A stretch of 64,000 nt of DNA, taken from contig NC_079507.1 in the NCBI RefSeq assembly GCF_030052815.1, positions 59,213,119 to 59,277,118 of the forward strand, written 5' to 3'. Positions 23,501 through 34,369 of this stretch are shown here, one piece after another. Source of the DNA: Hevea brasiliensis (Eukaryota; Streptophyta; Magnoliopsida; Malpighiales; Euphorbiaceae). The position numbers and the translations under genes were made by a program. The notes under the pieces were generated by a model. That model had not been told where the DNA came from. It did not search any database and worked only from the letters and a program-made list of their open reading frames with translations. The first letter of the stretch is position 1. The number at the start of each line of letters is the position of its first letter.

Positions 23501-26194
23501 ACTGTGCCAGATGATGCTTGATGAATTAGAAGCAGGGGGAAGAGTGTATCTTGTTTATCCAGTCATTGAACAATCTGAGCAACTGCCTCAGCTTCGTGCT
23601 GCTTCTGCTGATCTAGAAGCTATATCAGAGAGGTTTCAAGGTTACAACTGTGGGTTGTTACATGGTAGAATGAAGAGTGATGAAAAAGATGAAGCACTAA
23701 GACGATTTAGATCTGGGGAAACTCACATACTCCTTTCCACTCAAGTAATTGAGGTTGGTGTTGATGTTCCAGATGCCACCATGATGGTTGTTATGAATGC
23801 TGAGAGATTTGGAATGGCTCAATTGCACCAACTCAGAGGACGAGTTGGACGTGGAGCGAGGAAGTCGAAATGTGTATTGCTAGCATCAACAATCAGTAGC
23901 CTTAACCGATTAAAGGTGCTGGAGAAGTCATCCGATGGTTTCTACTTGGCAAATGCTGATCTTCTTTTACGTGGACCTGGTGATTTGCTTGGTAAAAAGC
24001 AATCCGGACACCTTCCAGAGTTTCCTGTTGCAAGGTTGGAGATAGATGGGAATATTTTGCAAGAAGCACATGCTGCTGCTCTGGTAAATATATTGTTATT
24101 TACAAATTATTGTTTGAAATTTCTCAAACCATTTTTAATGCATCTTTCTGTTTATTACTATTCAGTTGTTTAGTAATTTCTCTTGGATGCTGCATAAAAT
24201 TTTCCACTATTGATATTTTTATTGATTTGCTGTGCTTGTCATAGTGCACATGCAATGAGTGCATGTTTCAGAGGTAGTACAGTTCCATGTGTTGTGGTAT
24301 GCTCATTTCACTGTGAAGAAATTCTTTAACATGAATTGAGAACAGAGCCAGAGATGTAGCGGTGAAGTTGGATTTTCTTTTCTTCTCTCAAATATATAAT
24401 ATACCAATTTTCTGGTAAATCAAACTTACTGGAAATTGTCCAATCTTTTTCATCAGTGAACATATGAAACTCAATGCCATAACATTAGAATTCAGAGATG
24501 GATTCATGCCTAAAAAAGGTGACTCAGTGCACGAAGCATCCCACACTTGTGGGCTAGGAGAATATTTAGAATCCAGATAAGTCTACTTGAGGCCTAAATA
24601 GGAGAATATTTGTCAGAGAAATATATTGTCTCCTTTATAAAAAAATCCTAATTTACTATCATAGCTGTGGCATGCCTCAGGCTGAAGGCACAATAGGCTT
24701 AAGGCCTAGCACCTAACACCCAAAGGCGGACGCTGTCACTCAGGCATGTGCCTATGATACATTTACACTTGACGTGTTTTTTTGATGAAGGTCAAATCTC
24801 TATCGTTTGACCTACTTTATAAGTGGGCCTACCATAGTCTCATCCACACCAAATCACGCAAAGAATTAAGACAAAATAGAAATGGCAGACTTGAAGATCA
24901 ATTGAACGACAAAAACTTAGGTCTTTTTCTTTTCTTGTCTGAATGGAACGAACAAGACTGAGCTGACGAAATCAATTTCTTCTTGGATGATGAGGATGAA
25001 ATTGTGTATGAAGATGATAATTCAACTTGGGGTGTGTTGCTAAAGCTATTGGAGTTGCCGAGAATGTCTATAGTATTAGAGCAATGAAGACAAAATTGTT
25101 CTGCCTACATCCACTCTTAAGTGTTAGGCCTAAGGAAATGGCAAAAGCATCATATTGTAATTTTAGAGTTAATAGTCCTCTAGTACTTAGAGATAAGGAT
25201 GAAGAAGAAGTTGAACAGTAGTCTTGATGAGGAATAAGATATGTAATGAGGATGGAGACGAAGAGAACTGAGAAAGTTATGAAGATGGTGATGATGGAGG
25301 TGGACATGGAGACCATTTTACTCTTGATGAGGATTGAGGAGTAGTCTTTTATTTGTTTTAGGATTTTCGCAATTTAGTAATTAGTAATTTAAAAGAGTGT
25401 AGGATTTACTTTTGCACTTTCAAACATCTCTATTTTTATGTTTGTTTGGATATCAAAACCTATGTTCTAGAACTTTAAATGGTTTATCTTATTATTATGA
25501 TGATTATTAATGGTGCTTGCATTTTAGTCTTGTTAAGGATTTTACATGTCTTATTTTGTTTTCTATGTGCCTCATGTTACTTGGGTGCAGGCCTCCCTAG
25601 ACCCCTTTGCACCCTAGTACGCTTTGTGCTTTTGAAAACTATGTTTACTTTGGACGATGCTAAATTTATTGGCAGGCAACAACTTGATTGGGTCTTAGCA
25701 ATCACTTTGTTTGGTGTTAACACGCAAAAGCATCATGGCCTGGCATCCTATGTGTGAATTTATGTATAAATTATGTAGAGTCTGTCATTCTGATGGTATC
25801 TATGGATTCAAACTGGGGGTGGATGGTGATGAATGAAGGCGCGTTACTTTTCTGTCATCTATGAAAGCGTGATTCTTATAGTTCAACCAGATAAAAGTGT
25901 TAGCTTCATATGGAATTATTGGCTGTGATTATCATAGTGTAAACTTTTAAATTTATTCTCATAAGTAAAATGCTAAAGCTTTGTTGGTAAAAAGCCAGTT
26001 GGCTGGCAAGCTAATTCATCTGTCTTTTAGTTTCTGAATAATAATTGCTTGATCCAGTTCATCTGGCCTTTTCTTTGAAAGAGTGGTTTGCCTATATGCA
26101 GAAAGTTCTAGGTGATTCTCATGATTTGGAGCGATTTCCAGCATTGAAGGCAGAGCTTAGCATGAGGCAACCACTTTGTCTTCTCGGAGATTGA
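12366..26194 (+). CDS. RECG1: RECG1: RecG-type ATP-dependent DNA helicase, organellar (3' eleven exons)
   Basis: Superfamily 2 helicase that remodels stalled forks and recombination intermediates. The plant protein acts in mitochondria and plastids to suppress repeat-mediated recombination. Exons: 12366-12529, 13223-13304, 15019-15108, 17447-17680, 18688-18759, 18986-19138, 19234-19377, 20702-20860, 21257-21340, 23511-24083, 26102-26194. Their sum is 1848 nt with one frame throughout, giving 615 residues plus stop. Motifs, numbered from the first visible codon: Walker A GDVGCGKT (about 191), [14 protein letters not shown] (about 297), SATPIPRT (about 346), [26 protein letters not shown] (about 498), then [13 protein letters not shown], typical of RecG. 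The family protein has about 970 residues, so roughly 350 N-terminal residues (transit peptide, wedge) must lie left of this window. All introns are GT-AG except the one after 19138. Exon borders were inferred from splice sites and remembered family conservation. Confidence 0.95.
12530..13222 (+). other. RECG1 intron after the first visible exon
   Basis: GT-AG intron of 693 bp, T-rich. I see no other feature in it. Confidence 0.85.
13833..13837. repeat. TSD of TRIM-1, left copy
   Basis: GGAAG, identical to 14314-14318. Confidence 0.9.
13838..14313 (-). mobile_element. TRIM-1: terminal-repeat retrotransposon in miniature, in a RECG1 intron
   Basis: A 476-bp element with two 174-bp direct terminal repeats (13838-14011 and 14140-14313) that start TG and end in CA (right) or TA (left). 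Only about 128 bp lie between them. On the - strand a Met-tRNA primer-binding site (TGGTATCAGAGC, complement at 14128-14139) abuts the right LTR and a polypurine run (GAGGAGGGAG, complement about 14012-14021) abuts the left LTR. A perfect GGAAG duplication flanks it. There is no coding capacity. I count about 13 differences between the LTRs (about 7.5%), so it is older than the inner copia. TRIMs need enzymes from another element. Confidence 0.95.
15394..15402. repeat. Apparent 9-bp TSD of the MULE, left copy
   Basis: TTTATAATA, identical to 16798-16806. Nine bases is the Mutator family size. The sequence is AT-rich, so a chance match is possible. Confidence 0.65.
15403..16797. mobile_element. 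Mutator-like element with long inverted repeats and a captured gene-like fragment
   Basis: About 1.4 kb bounded by imperfect terminal inverted repeats of roughly 180-190 bp (15403-15585 against the complement of 16607-16797). Shared blocks include TATAGAAAA, TTTCGTG, TTTTAGCAC, GTGGTTTTTTT and TATGTGGGTCCCA in the same order. The apparent 9-bp flanking duplication and long TIRs fit a MULE. There is no transposase. The interior has degenerate repeats on an ACAAGTTGGTCC theme (about 15660-15800), a CT-rich leader-like tract with AAACCCTAA, and a near-open gene-like stretch (16130-16450). This is the structure of a Pack-MULE. The left end may have lost a few terminal bases relative to the right. 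Confidence 0.75.
16130..16450 (+). pseudogene. Captured gene-like fragment inside the MULE
   Basis: A + strand stretch that reads as one frame, except for two stops, for about 106 codons. It is rich in Lys, Glu and Leu with a helical look (for example [19 protein letters not shown], then [17 protein letters not shown]), and is preceded by an acceptor-like AG (16128-16129). It ends in a stop after EELSFEA. Composition and codon pattern differ from the AT-rich surroundings. I do not recognise the protein. It is unlikely to be expressed as such because of the internal stops. Confidence 0.5.
17681..18687 (+). other. RECG1 intron with a C-run
   Basis: GT-AG intron of 1007 bp. It contains an AC/C-rich tract (about 17930-17956, with a C homopolymer). 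No other feature seen. Confidence 0.8.
19139..19233 (+). other. GC-AG intron of RECG1
   Basis: A 95-bp intron whose donor reads AAG|GCATGC and whose acceptor is GACAG. Only this donor keeps the conserved frame MIRK|DLQAGE. The nearby GT (19134-19135) would shift the frame. GC-AG introns are a known minor class (about 1%) processed by the major spliceosome. This donor matches the usual GC consensus (AG|GCAAGT) only partly. Confidence 0.85.
19378..20701 (+). other. RECG1 intron with a long poly-A tract
   Basis: GT-AG intron of 1324 bp. An A-run of about 30 at 20490-20519 could be the tail of an old retroposed sequence (upstream about 19780-20489), but I found no flanking duplication and no recognisable body. 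Confidence 0.6.
21808..22351. mobile_element. hAT-like non-autonomous element, GC-rich subterminal repeats
   Basis: 544 bp. The left end reads CAGCGTTGCCAAAA and the complement of the right end CAGTGCTGTCAAGA, imperfect terminal inverted repeats of about 14 bp. Both ends are packed with GGCGCC/AGGCG/GCCTAGG-type motifs, which typically form subterminal hairpins in plant hAT elements, around an AT-rich core (21910-22180). The expected 8-bp duplication is not convincing (AGGTTAAG versus AGCCTCAA). No coding sequence. Confidence 0.65.
22716..23167 (-). mobile_element. TRIM-2: second miniature LTR element in a RECG1 intron
   Basis: 452 bp. Two direct repeats, 22716-22893 and 23015-23167, start TGTTGAATTTTG and end CAACA. 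The interior of about 120 bp has a polypurine tract next to the left repeat (GAGGGGAAG on the - strand, about 22894-22902) and a decayed Met-tRNA primer site next to the right repeat (TGGCATTAAAGCA on the - strand, about 23001-23014). The LTRs differ by an indel of about 25 bp and many substitutions, so this insertion is old. No clean TSD remains. Confidence 0.85.
24084..26101 (+). other. Last RECG1 intron, carrying a hAT-like insertion
   Basis: GT-AG intron of 2018 bp before the short terminal exon. It holds the element at 24660-25643. The rest is unremarkable T-rich intron. Confidence 0.85.
24660..25643. mobile_element. hAT-like element or relic in the last RECG1 intron
   Basis: 984 bp flanked by near-identical 8-bp sequences (TTTACTAT at 24652-24659, TTTACTTT at 25644-25651), the hAT duplication size. 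The ends are short inverted repeats (CATAG and CTATG). Subterminal GC-rich motifs (GGCTTAAGGCCTAG on the left, GCAGGCCTCCCTAG on the right) resemble those of 21808-22351. The interior near 24930-25320 is Asp/Glu-codon rich on the + strand (GATGATGAGGATGA-type), possibly a decayed transposase tail, but I could not assign it. Confidence 0.55.
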
Positions 26195-26460
26195 GATAGA
26201 GCTATGACAGAATCCTGAATTCATGTGCAAGACAATGCCTGCTGTTGCATAAAGGGATAATCAGGCTTTTGCAATCCCCCTAAAGTCTTGGTCAATTTTG
26301 TATACTCTCTTTTGGTGGAAAAAACTGATGATTTTAATTTAGGCAATTATATTTCATGTACTTGGGCTTCCATGTAAATGTTATGGTGATAGTTTCTAGT
26401 CCCTCCTTGTATTTCTAATAGGAAACTTCCTTAGTTTCAGTTCAACAACTACAGCAGTAA
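26195..26460 (+). other. RECG1 3' untranslated region (approximate)
   Basis: Follows the stop codon. T-rich sequence typical of a plant 3' UTR. No single polyadenylation signal stands out, so the end is approximate. Confidence 0.4.
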
Positions 26461-27630
26461 TGGTTTCACATGAGCTGCATTTTTAGATTTATAATTTGGT
26501 TCGAATATGACTATGCTTTGTGACACAAGCATAGTTGTATTTGTTGGAAATCTAAGTCTTATGTCTAGTAAATAAGAATGAAATGATAAATATACGTGGT
26601 TGCGTTGTAACATTAAATTTATTAATTATTTTGATGTGAAAGCAATTCACTTATATAAACTCACGTGTGCGTCCTTATGTGGTAATTCATGACACAATGT
26701 ATTAAAAAAAAATAATTTATCGAATAATCACAGGAGTTGGGCCTAAATTTAAGAAAATGAGACTTATACTTTTGTGAGTATGGGGCGCAGTTAGTAATTA
26801 GCTCCTCTTTGTCATGGTCTTTATATATGAATCTAGTGATAGGACCGTGAACAGGAAAGTCCAGATAAGGATCTTTGCCTGAATTTTTTATGGCTGTTTT
26901 TTAGTACCTTTTTTGCTCGCTAGGGTTCAAGAAAAGAGTGCTTACATACCTCATTATAACATAGCAATAAATATAAATCTAGAAAATTGCTCTTAGGATC
27001 CATAACTGGCGTGTTCTTGAGGATCCATGACTGATAATTTAACTGATCAATAAACAACTACTACAATATTGAAAGTAAATACTACAATAATGAAAATAAA
27101 TATTAATTTCAATTGGATATTTTTTACTCTTATAATGAGCCTTACAGTGTAAGTAGTATTATACTTAATCCAGTAAATTGGGAATACCTGTGGTATAAAA
27201 AAAAAAAAGAAAAAGAAAAACAAAAAATGAGCTTGGGTGATTTTCATTGGCACTCTAACTCACTCACGTATATAATTATTAATTTTATTATTTGTAAAGT
27301 TAGTTTAGTTAGCAAGATTCAAACAGATTGAGAGTTTAGATTCTACCAATTATTCTTTTTAATAGTCAATTTATAAATTTTATTATAATCATTCAATTAA
27401 GTTAGTGATAAATTCTAACTTTAGACCTAAAAAGTTTCTTCTCTCTTAAACTTTCCTTCTACTAAGAAAATTTTAATTCTATAATAATTTAATTTATTTA
27501 ATTTTCTTTCAATTAAATTCTTGTCAAATGTCAATATCTACATATTAAAATTTCATCACACATTTTACAAAATTAAATTTCCATTTTCTCCCATTAATTC
27601 AACTCCATTCATGCAGTGTTCAAGAATCAC

Positions 27631-27662
<32 letters not shown>

Positions 27663-28100
27663 TAAGGAGAGGTATTGGAAACATCCTGTCGGCAAGCATA
27701 TGAGTATGTCAAAAGATGGATGATTGAATGAGAATAGAAACTCAGTCCCTCGTCAAGGCAAAACTGCCAATGGACAAACACTAATAACTCAACTCAATTT
27801 AATTCAATTAAATTTTTATCTTAAAATTTTAAAATATATTATATAAATTCTCTTTTTTCATTCTAAATGATTTTGTATTAAATTCTCTAACATATGTAAT
27901 TATCCAAATATTTATATAATAAAATGTGATAAAATTTTTACATTAATTATTACCTATCACAACTCTCTTTCTATATTCAAACTCAGGCCTATTAAACAAA
28001 AACTACTTAGCCGAGTTAACAAACACTAATAACAATTACCAAAACAAATCTAATCTAATCAAAACCAATCCCCTTTAGAATTTGACACCAACAAAAAAAA
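26461..28100. other. Intergenic DNA, AT-rich
   Basis: No gene seen. It contains an A/T-rich low-complexity tract and an AAT trinucleotide microsatellite of about 11 units (about 27630-27662). Confidence 0.7.
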
Positions 28101-28119
28101 TATATTAAAATAAGAAGAT

Positions 28120-28520
28120 ATTGGAAGGGGTTAATGGGCCCCACTTGCCACCCACTGAGATTACAAGACATTGGAACCCATAATGGAGTAGCCAATGAGA
28201 AGGAAGCAAAAAGTCCAAAGTGAAGAGAGGACAAGCAGCAGACAGGTGGGGCCCAAAGGTCTGGTTCCCCACCCAATGATCAAAGGTGGGGTCCAGTAGT
28301 TGTTCCATGTTCTATTAAATGTCCATAACCTAATCATCGATTTTGGGCCCCACTTTTACCCACGCTTTTCTGCGTCACGCACACTTAATTAATAATAATA
28401 ATAACAATAATAATTTTATTTCCGTGGCCGGCGCCCGTGTGCAGCGTGCGGGTTTTTGTATGACTTCCATGATCTGACACCTTACATTACAAAAGCATTA
28501 CGGCTTTGCCACCGCACACC
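28120..28520. promoter_or_regulatory. GC-richer island with three GGGCCCCAC motifs
   Basis: Within AT-rich DNA, this segment carries exact GGGCCCCAC at 28136-28144 and 28345-28353 and its complement at 28246-28254. Each contains GGNCCCAC, the class I TCP factor core. A weaker GTGGGGTCC lies at about 28286-28294. A further GC-rich patch (GGCCGGCGCCCGTG) is at about 28426-28440. It sits 8.3 kb upstream of the homeobox gene and 2 kb downstream of RECG1. Whether it is an enhancer, an unannotated promoter or an old repeat cannot be decided from sequence alone. Confidence 0.35.
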
Positions 28521-28944
28521 TTCACCCTTCAGAAAATGCTATGAACCAACTCCATTATTACACGTATGCATTTTTATGACAATTAGTTATTTTAACATAT
28601 AAATAATTATAATTTTTTACAAAAATTATTTAATAATTACAATTTTATGATAATTATGTTATAAATAAATAAAATATGTTATTACAAATCAATATAAATG
28701 ATTATTATATATAATTAAAACAAACAATTTTTTTACTGTTTTTAAAAAACAGTAAAATGATAATTTTACCCTTTTATTTTTATTCCTTTCCATTACTATT
28801 TTAAAGAAATTTAATATATATATATATATATATATATATTCAAATTAATTCCCTTTTCAAATATTGATTTCAATTTTAATTGTTTTAAAATTATTTAATT
28901 ATTATTAAAAATAATAATTGTTTTTAAATTAAAAATTATTTATC

Positions 28945-28997
<53 letters not shown>

Positions 28998-29807
28998 AAG
29001 AAAGTAAAGTGAAAATTTCTCTCTAGTTATCTACCTTTTTCTTTTTGTTACACATAGCACATGTTATAATTTTTTATTATAATTACTAGATGACAATCAA
29101 TGCACATATATTAAATAATCCTCTTTCAAATAAAATTTATAAAAAAAATAATTTTTAAATCTTAATAAGATTTTTTTAACAGTCCAATAATATAATAACA
29201 AATAATTTTAACATATATCAATTCAAATTAATTTTTCTCATTTCAATTTATATTTTAATTTTAATTACTTTCAAATTATTTAGTTATTATTATTATTGAA
29301 ATAATTTTAAAATTTATTGATTAATAACAATGTTGTGATAATTTTCTCTATTACATTTCTTTATTTTAAGTATTTTTTTTAAGTTTTATTTTATTTTTTA
29401 ATTTTTACATGAGATATCTTCAATCTCTAACCCGCTACAATTTTTTTTAATTAATTGAATTTTTTAATTAAAATTAATACTTTTTAAATTTTTTTATAGA
29501 TATTATATTTTATTAATTGAATTTTAAAATTTTTATTTATTTATTTATTTTAATATTTAAACCATTTATATATTCATAAATAAATTGATTTTCATATATT
29601 TTTACTTTTTTATTTTCAATTTAATTGTTTTTAATTATTTAGTTGTTTAATTTGCATTCATTATAATTATTTTTCTTAAATCAGTTTTAAGATTATATTA
29701 TTTTATGATAAAATAAATTTTACTTTATTAATCTATTTGAGCTTTATTTTTTTTCCTATAAACACTACTTTAAAATGGTAAAATTTTGATTAAAATTATT
29801 ATTTTTT

Positions 29808-29840
<33 letters not shown>

Positions 29841-30620
29841 CTTTTAAAATATTTAAAAATAATATTTATAAACTTTTTTATAATATCTAATTAGAGTTTA
29901 CCCCAATAAATGTATAATTATAAATAATAAATAATTAAATTTGCTTTGCTTATATTTAATTTATTTTTTAATAATTAAAAATATTTTAAAGCAATATGCA
30001 TATGCATTATTTTTATATACTAAACCTATTACCTTAAGAATAATATTAGACATATTTTTTTATTACTTTTTTAAATAATCATTACTATTATTTTTTTTTA
30101 TAACTATACTCTACAATTAATTTTTTTTTTGAAATTATATGTTTATTCTATGTATTATAATAAATAAATAATAAATATAATATTATTAATATTAATTTAT
30201 TTTAAACTAAACATATACACATAACTAATATATAATATAATGAATGATTAAAATTTTATTTCACGTAAATTATGATCTATACATAAATAATATGTAATAT
30301 AATTTTTTATATAATTTTAAAATAAAATTACATGTATTTTCAAGAAAAATATTTTTTATTAATTATATTAATATAATAAATATATACATAAAAAAAAAAT
30401 TCACATCCGCAGCATAGCGCGAATTTTAAATAGCTTGTATAATCTAACTACATAATTAAAAGAAAATGACTATATATTATATAATTAGATAAGTTATTAA
30501 TATTATCAATATTATACTCAATTATATAATTATTAATTTATATAATTGTATATAAATTATCAATATCTAATAGTAATTATAAATTAATTAATAATAATCA
30601 CGTGGAAAATTACTGACACT
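28521..30620. other. Extremely AT-rich block with several microsatellites
   Basis: About 2 kb of nearly pure A/T. It includes a TA repeat (28812-28839), an ATT repeat of about 17 units (about 28946-28996) and an AAT repeat of about 9 units (about 29814-29840). No gene. It could act as a matrix-attachment region, which is inference from composition only. Confidence 0.6.
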
Positions 30621-32985
30621 AAGCTTTTATTGACTAATAATCTCCAAGCATGCATATTAATTTCATAATTAATTCTTAATAAAAATGCATCTTTCATACA
30701 TTATTTTACTAATTTTTATTTAACTACATTTCAATATTACCGCATTTAATTGTACTCCTAAACAATCAATTGGAGATATTTGAACTGCTTTGATTTTGGG
30801 GAACAAATTAATGATTCTCTAATATTAAATATTATGAATATTATAGAAAAATAGGTTTGTAATTTAAAAAAAAATAAAATAAAAAAGTGGCCTCATAATT
30901 AACTGTTATTATATATTTATCTCATGATTTGTGGTATTACATTTTCCATATTGGCTAAACTCAGGTATCAACTTTTGACTCTGAGTAAGACAACTCTACA
31001 ACAATGGTGACAGAAAATGATTTGACTTAACAAAGAGATGCTGCTGTTATATATGCTCATATTAAAGATCCTTTATTACCTTTGAAAAAGTCTAAAAACA
31101 CTCATTTTATAATTTAAAAAAAAAGAGAGAAAGTTAATTAAAGGATTCTTTTTCCCCTCATTTCATTAGAAAGAAGTGTGTCTATATATATAATACTATT
31201 AATTAAACAAATTAGCCACTTAAATTCATTAACTTAAATAATTCAAGAGAAACACTAAATTCTTGGTTATTAGTTTGTGTGACTTTGACTAAGCAAATTC
31301 TTAATGATGTGGAATGGCACCAAGAATGGTAGTAGGTGGGGTAAATTGGGTTGAAGATGGCCACCACTAGTGTTCTATAGAGTATGAAAAATACAAAAAA
31401 TAAATTAAAAAAATGATATGCTTATATAATTTTAGAAACATTTAGACTATATATTTATATGTTAATTAAAGTGCTTTTTTATGAAATTAGTGAATTAATT
31501 ATATTGTGATGAGAAAAAGAAGAAATGTCATTTCAAAACTTCCACTACAAAGAATAAGATAGAATTGCATTATCATATAGAAAAAAAAAAAAAAAACCAC
31601 AAAATAATTAACTACAAGTTGGAAGATGCTATGTTGCCTATTTTTATTTTAATATAAATTAAAGTCTTATTTAGTTTAAAATTATCTATTTCTCATAAAG
31701 TATATTTACTGAAAATTTATTTTTTAAAAAATATAATTTGAATGTATTTAATTGATGTGTTAAATTCTTAAGACGTGAAGTTTATTAATGAAAAATAACA
31801 GTAAAAATAACATAAATATTTTTCAAATAAAAGTATAATATTTAAGGAAAATAAAATTTTTTTAAAAAAAGTAAATTACTTGAATTAAAGAATTTACTTC
31901 CTCTATATGAAAAAAAGTGAATTCCTAAAAAGTTAGATAAAATAACAATCAAACAAGCTTGATTTTTATACTTCTTAAGAATTTTATGTTCCCTTATCAA
32001 ATTACTCATAACCAAACAACACCTAGGCCTAAGCTGAGTGCATGTCCAGAAAATTCTGTTGTTGATTGGATGCAGTTTGCTGGTTTCGACCAAACATGGA
32101 CCTGGGGGACATGCAATTATTAGCTTCATGCTCATCTTTCGCCAAAACCATTGCTGCCTATACAGCAGAGTTAATCATCTAAAAAGGAGATCGACAGAAA
32201 TTTATTTTCTGCTAGCTTGCTTGCAATTTTTAAGAAAATATAAACTTTAAAAAAAAATTAAAAAATAAAATTTTGTATTTAAATGTGTCAGCTTTAAAAA
32301 AAAAATTAAAATATTAATTTTTTAATTTTTAAAATTTAATTAAAATTTTGAAAGCTATTTTAAGTTATTTCCTACCATTTTCTTTATAACAAAAAGTTAT
32401 GTTTTCCAATTTTTTAAAGGAAGAATAATGACTTTTTTTTAATGAAAACTATACTATAACTTTTTTTAAAGGAAAATTATATGTAAGTATTTTATAACTA
32501 AAATTAAATAATTATTTAAAAATATTTATTTACAATAATAAAAAATTAATTATATTATCATAAAATAAATGAATAACACGTCTTAAAAATTTTAATAATA
32601 ACATAAGCTTTTATAATGATATCTTATAATGATTTATTTTTTTAATAATGAAAGATATGAATGTTTTTTTTTTATTTTTAAATTATAAATTATTTTTTAT
32701 TATCATAAGTGAGCACAATTTTTTATTTTTATTTTATTTTTTATAAAAATAAAAATTAAAAATTTCTTAAAAAATCAGATAAATTTTTTTTTTCAGAAGT
32801 GAAAATCCCTTAATTAATGTTTTAGGGTATATGATTTAAATAATGAGATTTAGTTCAATCAATGCCAAAAGAAGGATAATAAAAAAAAAAAGGAAGAATT
32901 ATATTGGGTTAAACTGATAATTTTATTTCAGTCTAGTTTAATTATTGAAGAGGGTCAGTTTAGTCTATTATTAAAAGTCTATTTC
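30621..32985. other. Intergenic DNA, AT-rich
   Basis: No gene seen. Poly-A/T runs are frequent. A weak inverted-repeat look between about 31662 and 32027 is not strong enough to call a MITE. Confidence 0.6.
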
Positions 32986-33375
32986 GATTGAAAAATTATA
33001 TTTTTCGATTCGCTTATTTCACTATTAAAGAGAAGAGAATAAAGTTGCTAACATGCTTGCTAATTTGATGATTGGATCTTCCATGACTCTGGATGTTCTG
33101 TTCTATTATCTCCTCCAATTCAAGTTTCTGATTTGCTTAAATAGGATGTTCAAGGTTTAACTTCTCCAAGAGATATGTCCTACCTGGTGATTTTGTTCTT
33201 TTGATTTGTTTCCCTTCCCTGTATCCAAGGAAAATACAAAAAAGCTTCTCAAATTATAAATTCTGTCATTCAGATCCAACAAAATTTTAAATTGGAGTAA
33301 TGCTTTTTCGCTTTAATGGAGACATTGTGTGTAAATTTTATGTTTATCTATTCAATTAAAAAAAAAAAATTAGCA
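32985..33375 (+). mobile_element. LINE 3' end relic (RNase H tail and poly-A)
   Basis: A + strand frame near 33025-33100 reads REENKVANMLANLMIG, which resembles the C-terminal end of the RNase H domain in plant non-LTR retrotransposons (RExNxVADxLANL pattern). A frame change follows, then DVQGLTSPR-like sequence near 33145-33175, again typical of that tail. An A-run at 33357-33370 may be the poly-A tail. No duplication was found. 5'-truncated and dead. Confidence 0.5.
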
Positions 33376-34369
33376 GCATTTTTGTATAGAAATTTGCCTA
33401 AAACTGACTTATTCAATGAGCAGATTGACCAAATACCAACTTTTAATGAGTGGTGGAATTTTCGGGTCAAATTTTGCCACAATATAATTTAATTGAAATT
33501 CAAAGGTGTAAGACCATTTTCCAATTCCTCCCCTACTATTTTATATAATTGAAAGCCCACGAAATTAAAGTTTATTAAGTCACGTGAAATCATCTGATAA
33601 TAACGTTGATTAGTCAAACGCTATTGATAGCTAAAGCAATCACGATGGTAGCTCAAGTATAATGACAATTTTCATTATCTTCTTCTTCCTACTCTGTTCG
33701 TCAGATTGGGAAGTAGGGAGGTTAGCATAGCAATTTTTTTCAGATGTCCAATTTTAACTAAATTTTATTAAATAATTTTTAATTAACTTTGGAAGGAGCT
33801 CTAATTTAATAAATTAATAATTTTTTTGAAAATAAAATTATTATTACATTACAAAATTACTTAATATTTGATTCATAAATTAATTTATACATTATTTTGT
33901 CATAGTTTAATATTTTAATAAATTTATTTATACATTAATTATATTAATTTTTATGATTATATACTTTATATTGTAATTTTTATGATTTATTTAAAAAATT
34001 AATGTGTGAAATTGTATAATTTATTTATTTAGCTATTCTTATGATTTTTATTTTTTTTTTTATTTTTTTGCTATTGTAAAATTTTCCTGATTTCTCCCCT
34101 CCTGCGCATCTGCTTCTTCTTCCTCCTTTGCTTGTGGACTGGGAAGGGAATCCCTCTCCGCTGCATCTGCTTCTTCTTCTTCTTCTTCCTCGTTTGCTGG
34201 AGTGACTGGGAAGGGCTCTCCACCGCATCATTTCCGACATCTCCAAGAATATCTATCAACCATGGGACCTCTGAATGCGAGAAGTTTCTTGTCCTCTCTA
34301 TTCCCTAGGATTTTTCATTTCCACATGTCATCAACCAGATAAGGACCGCAATTTTCTCATCAGATCGAT

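Larger units (their letters stand above)
21341..23510 (+). other. RECG1 intron carrying a hAT-like element and TRIM-2
   Basis: GT-AG intron of 2170 bp. It contains a CTT-rich microsatellite (about 21398-21432), a hAT-like element (21808-22351), TRIM-2 (22716-23167) and a TC repeat (23459-23474) shortly before the acceptor. Confidence 0.85.

Noticed and set aside
12366..26194. RecG as bacterial contamination
   Set aside because: The gene is split into eleven exons with plant introns and transposons, and its sequence is of the plant organellar type.
31662..32027. MITE with ends resembling GTTGTTTGGTTA
   Set aside because: The opposite end matches too weakly and no clear duplication flanks it.
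34025..34259. Lys/Arg-rich open frames on the - strand
   Set aside because: They are the antisense of a CTT/CCT-rich low-complexity stretch.
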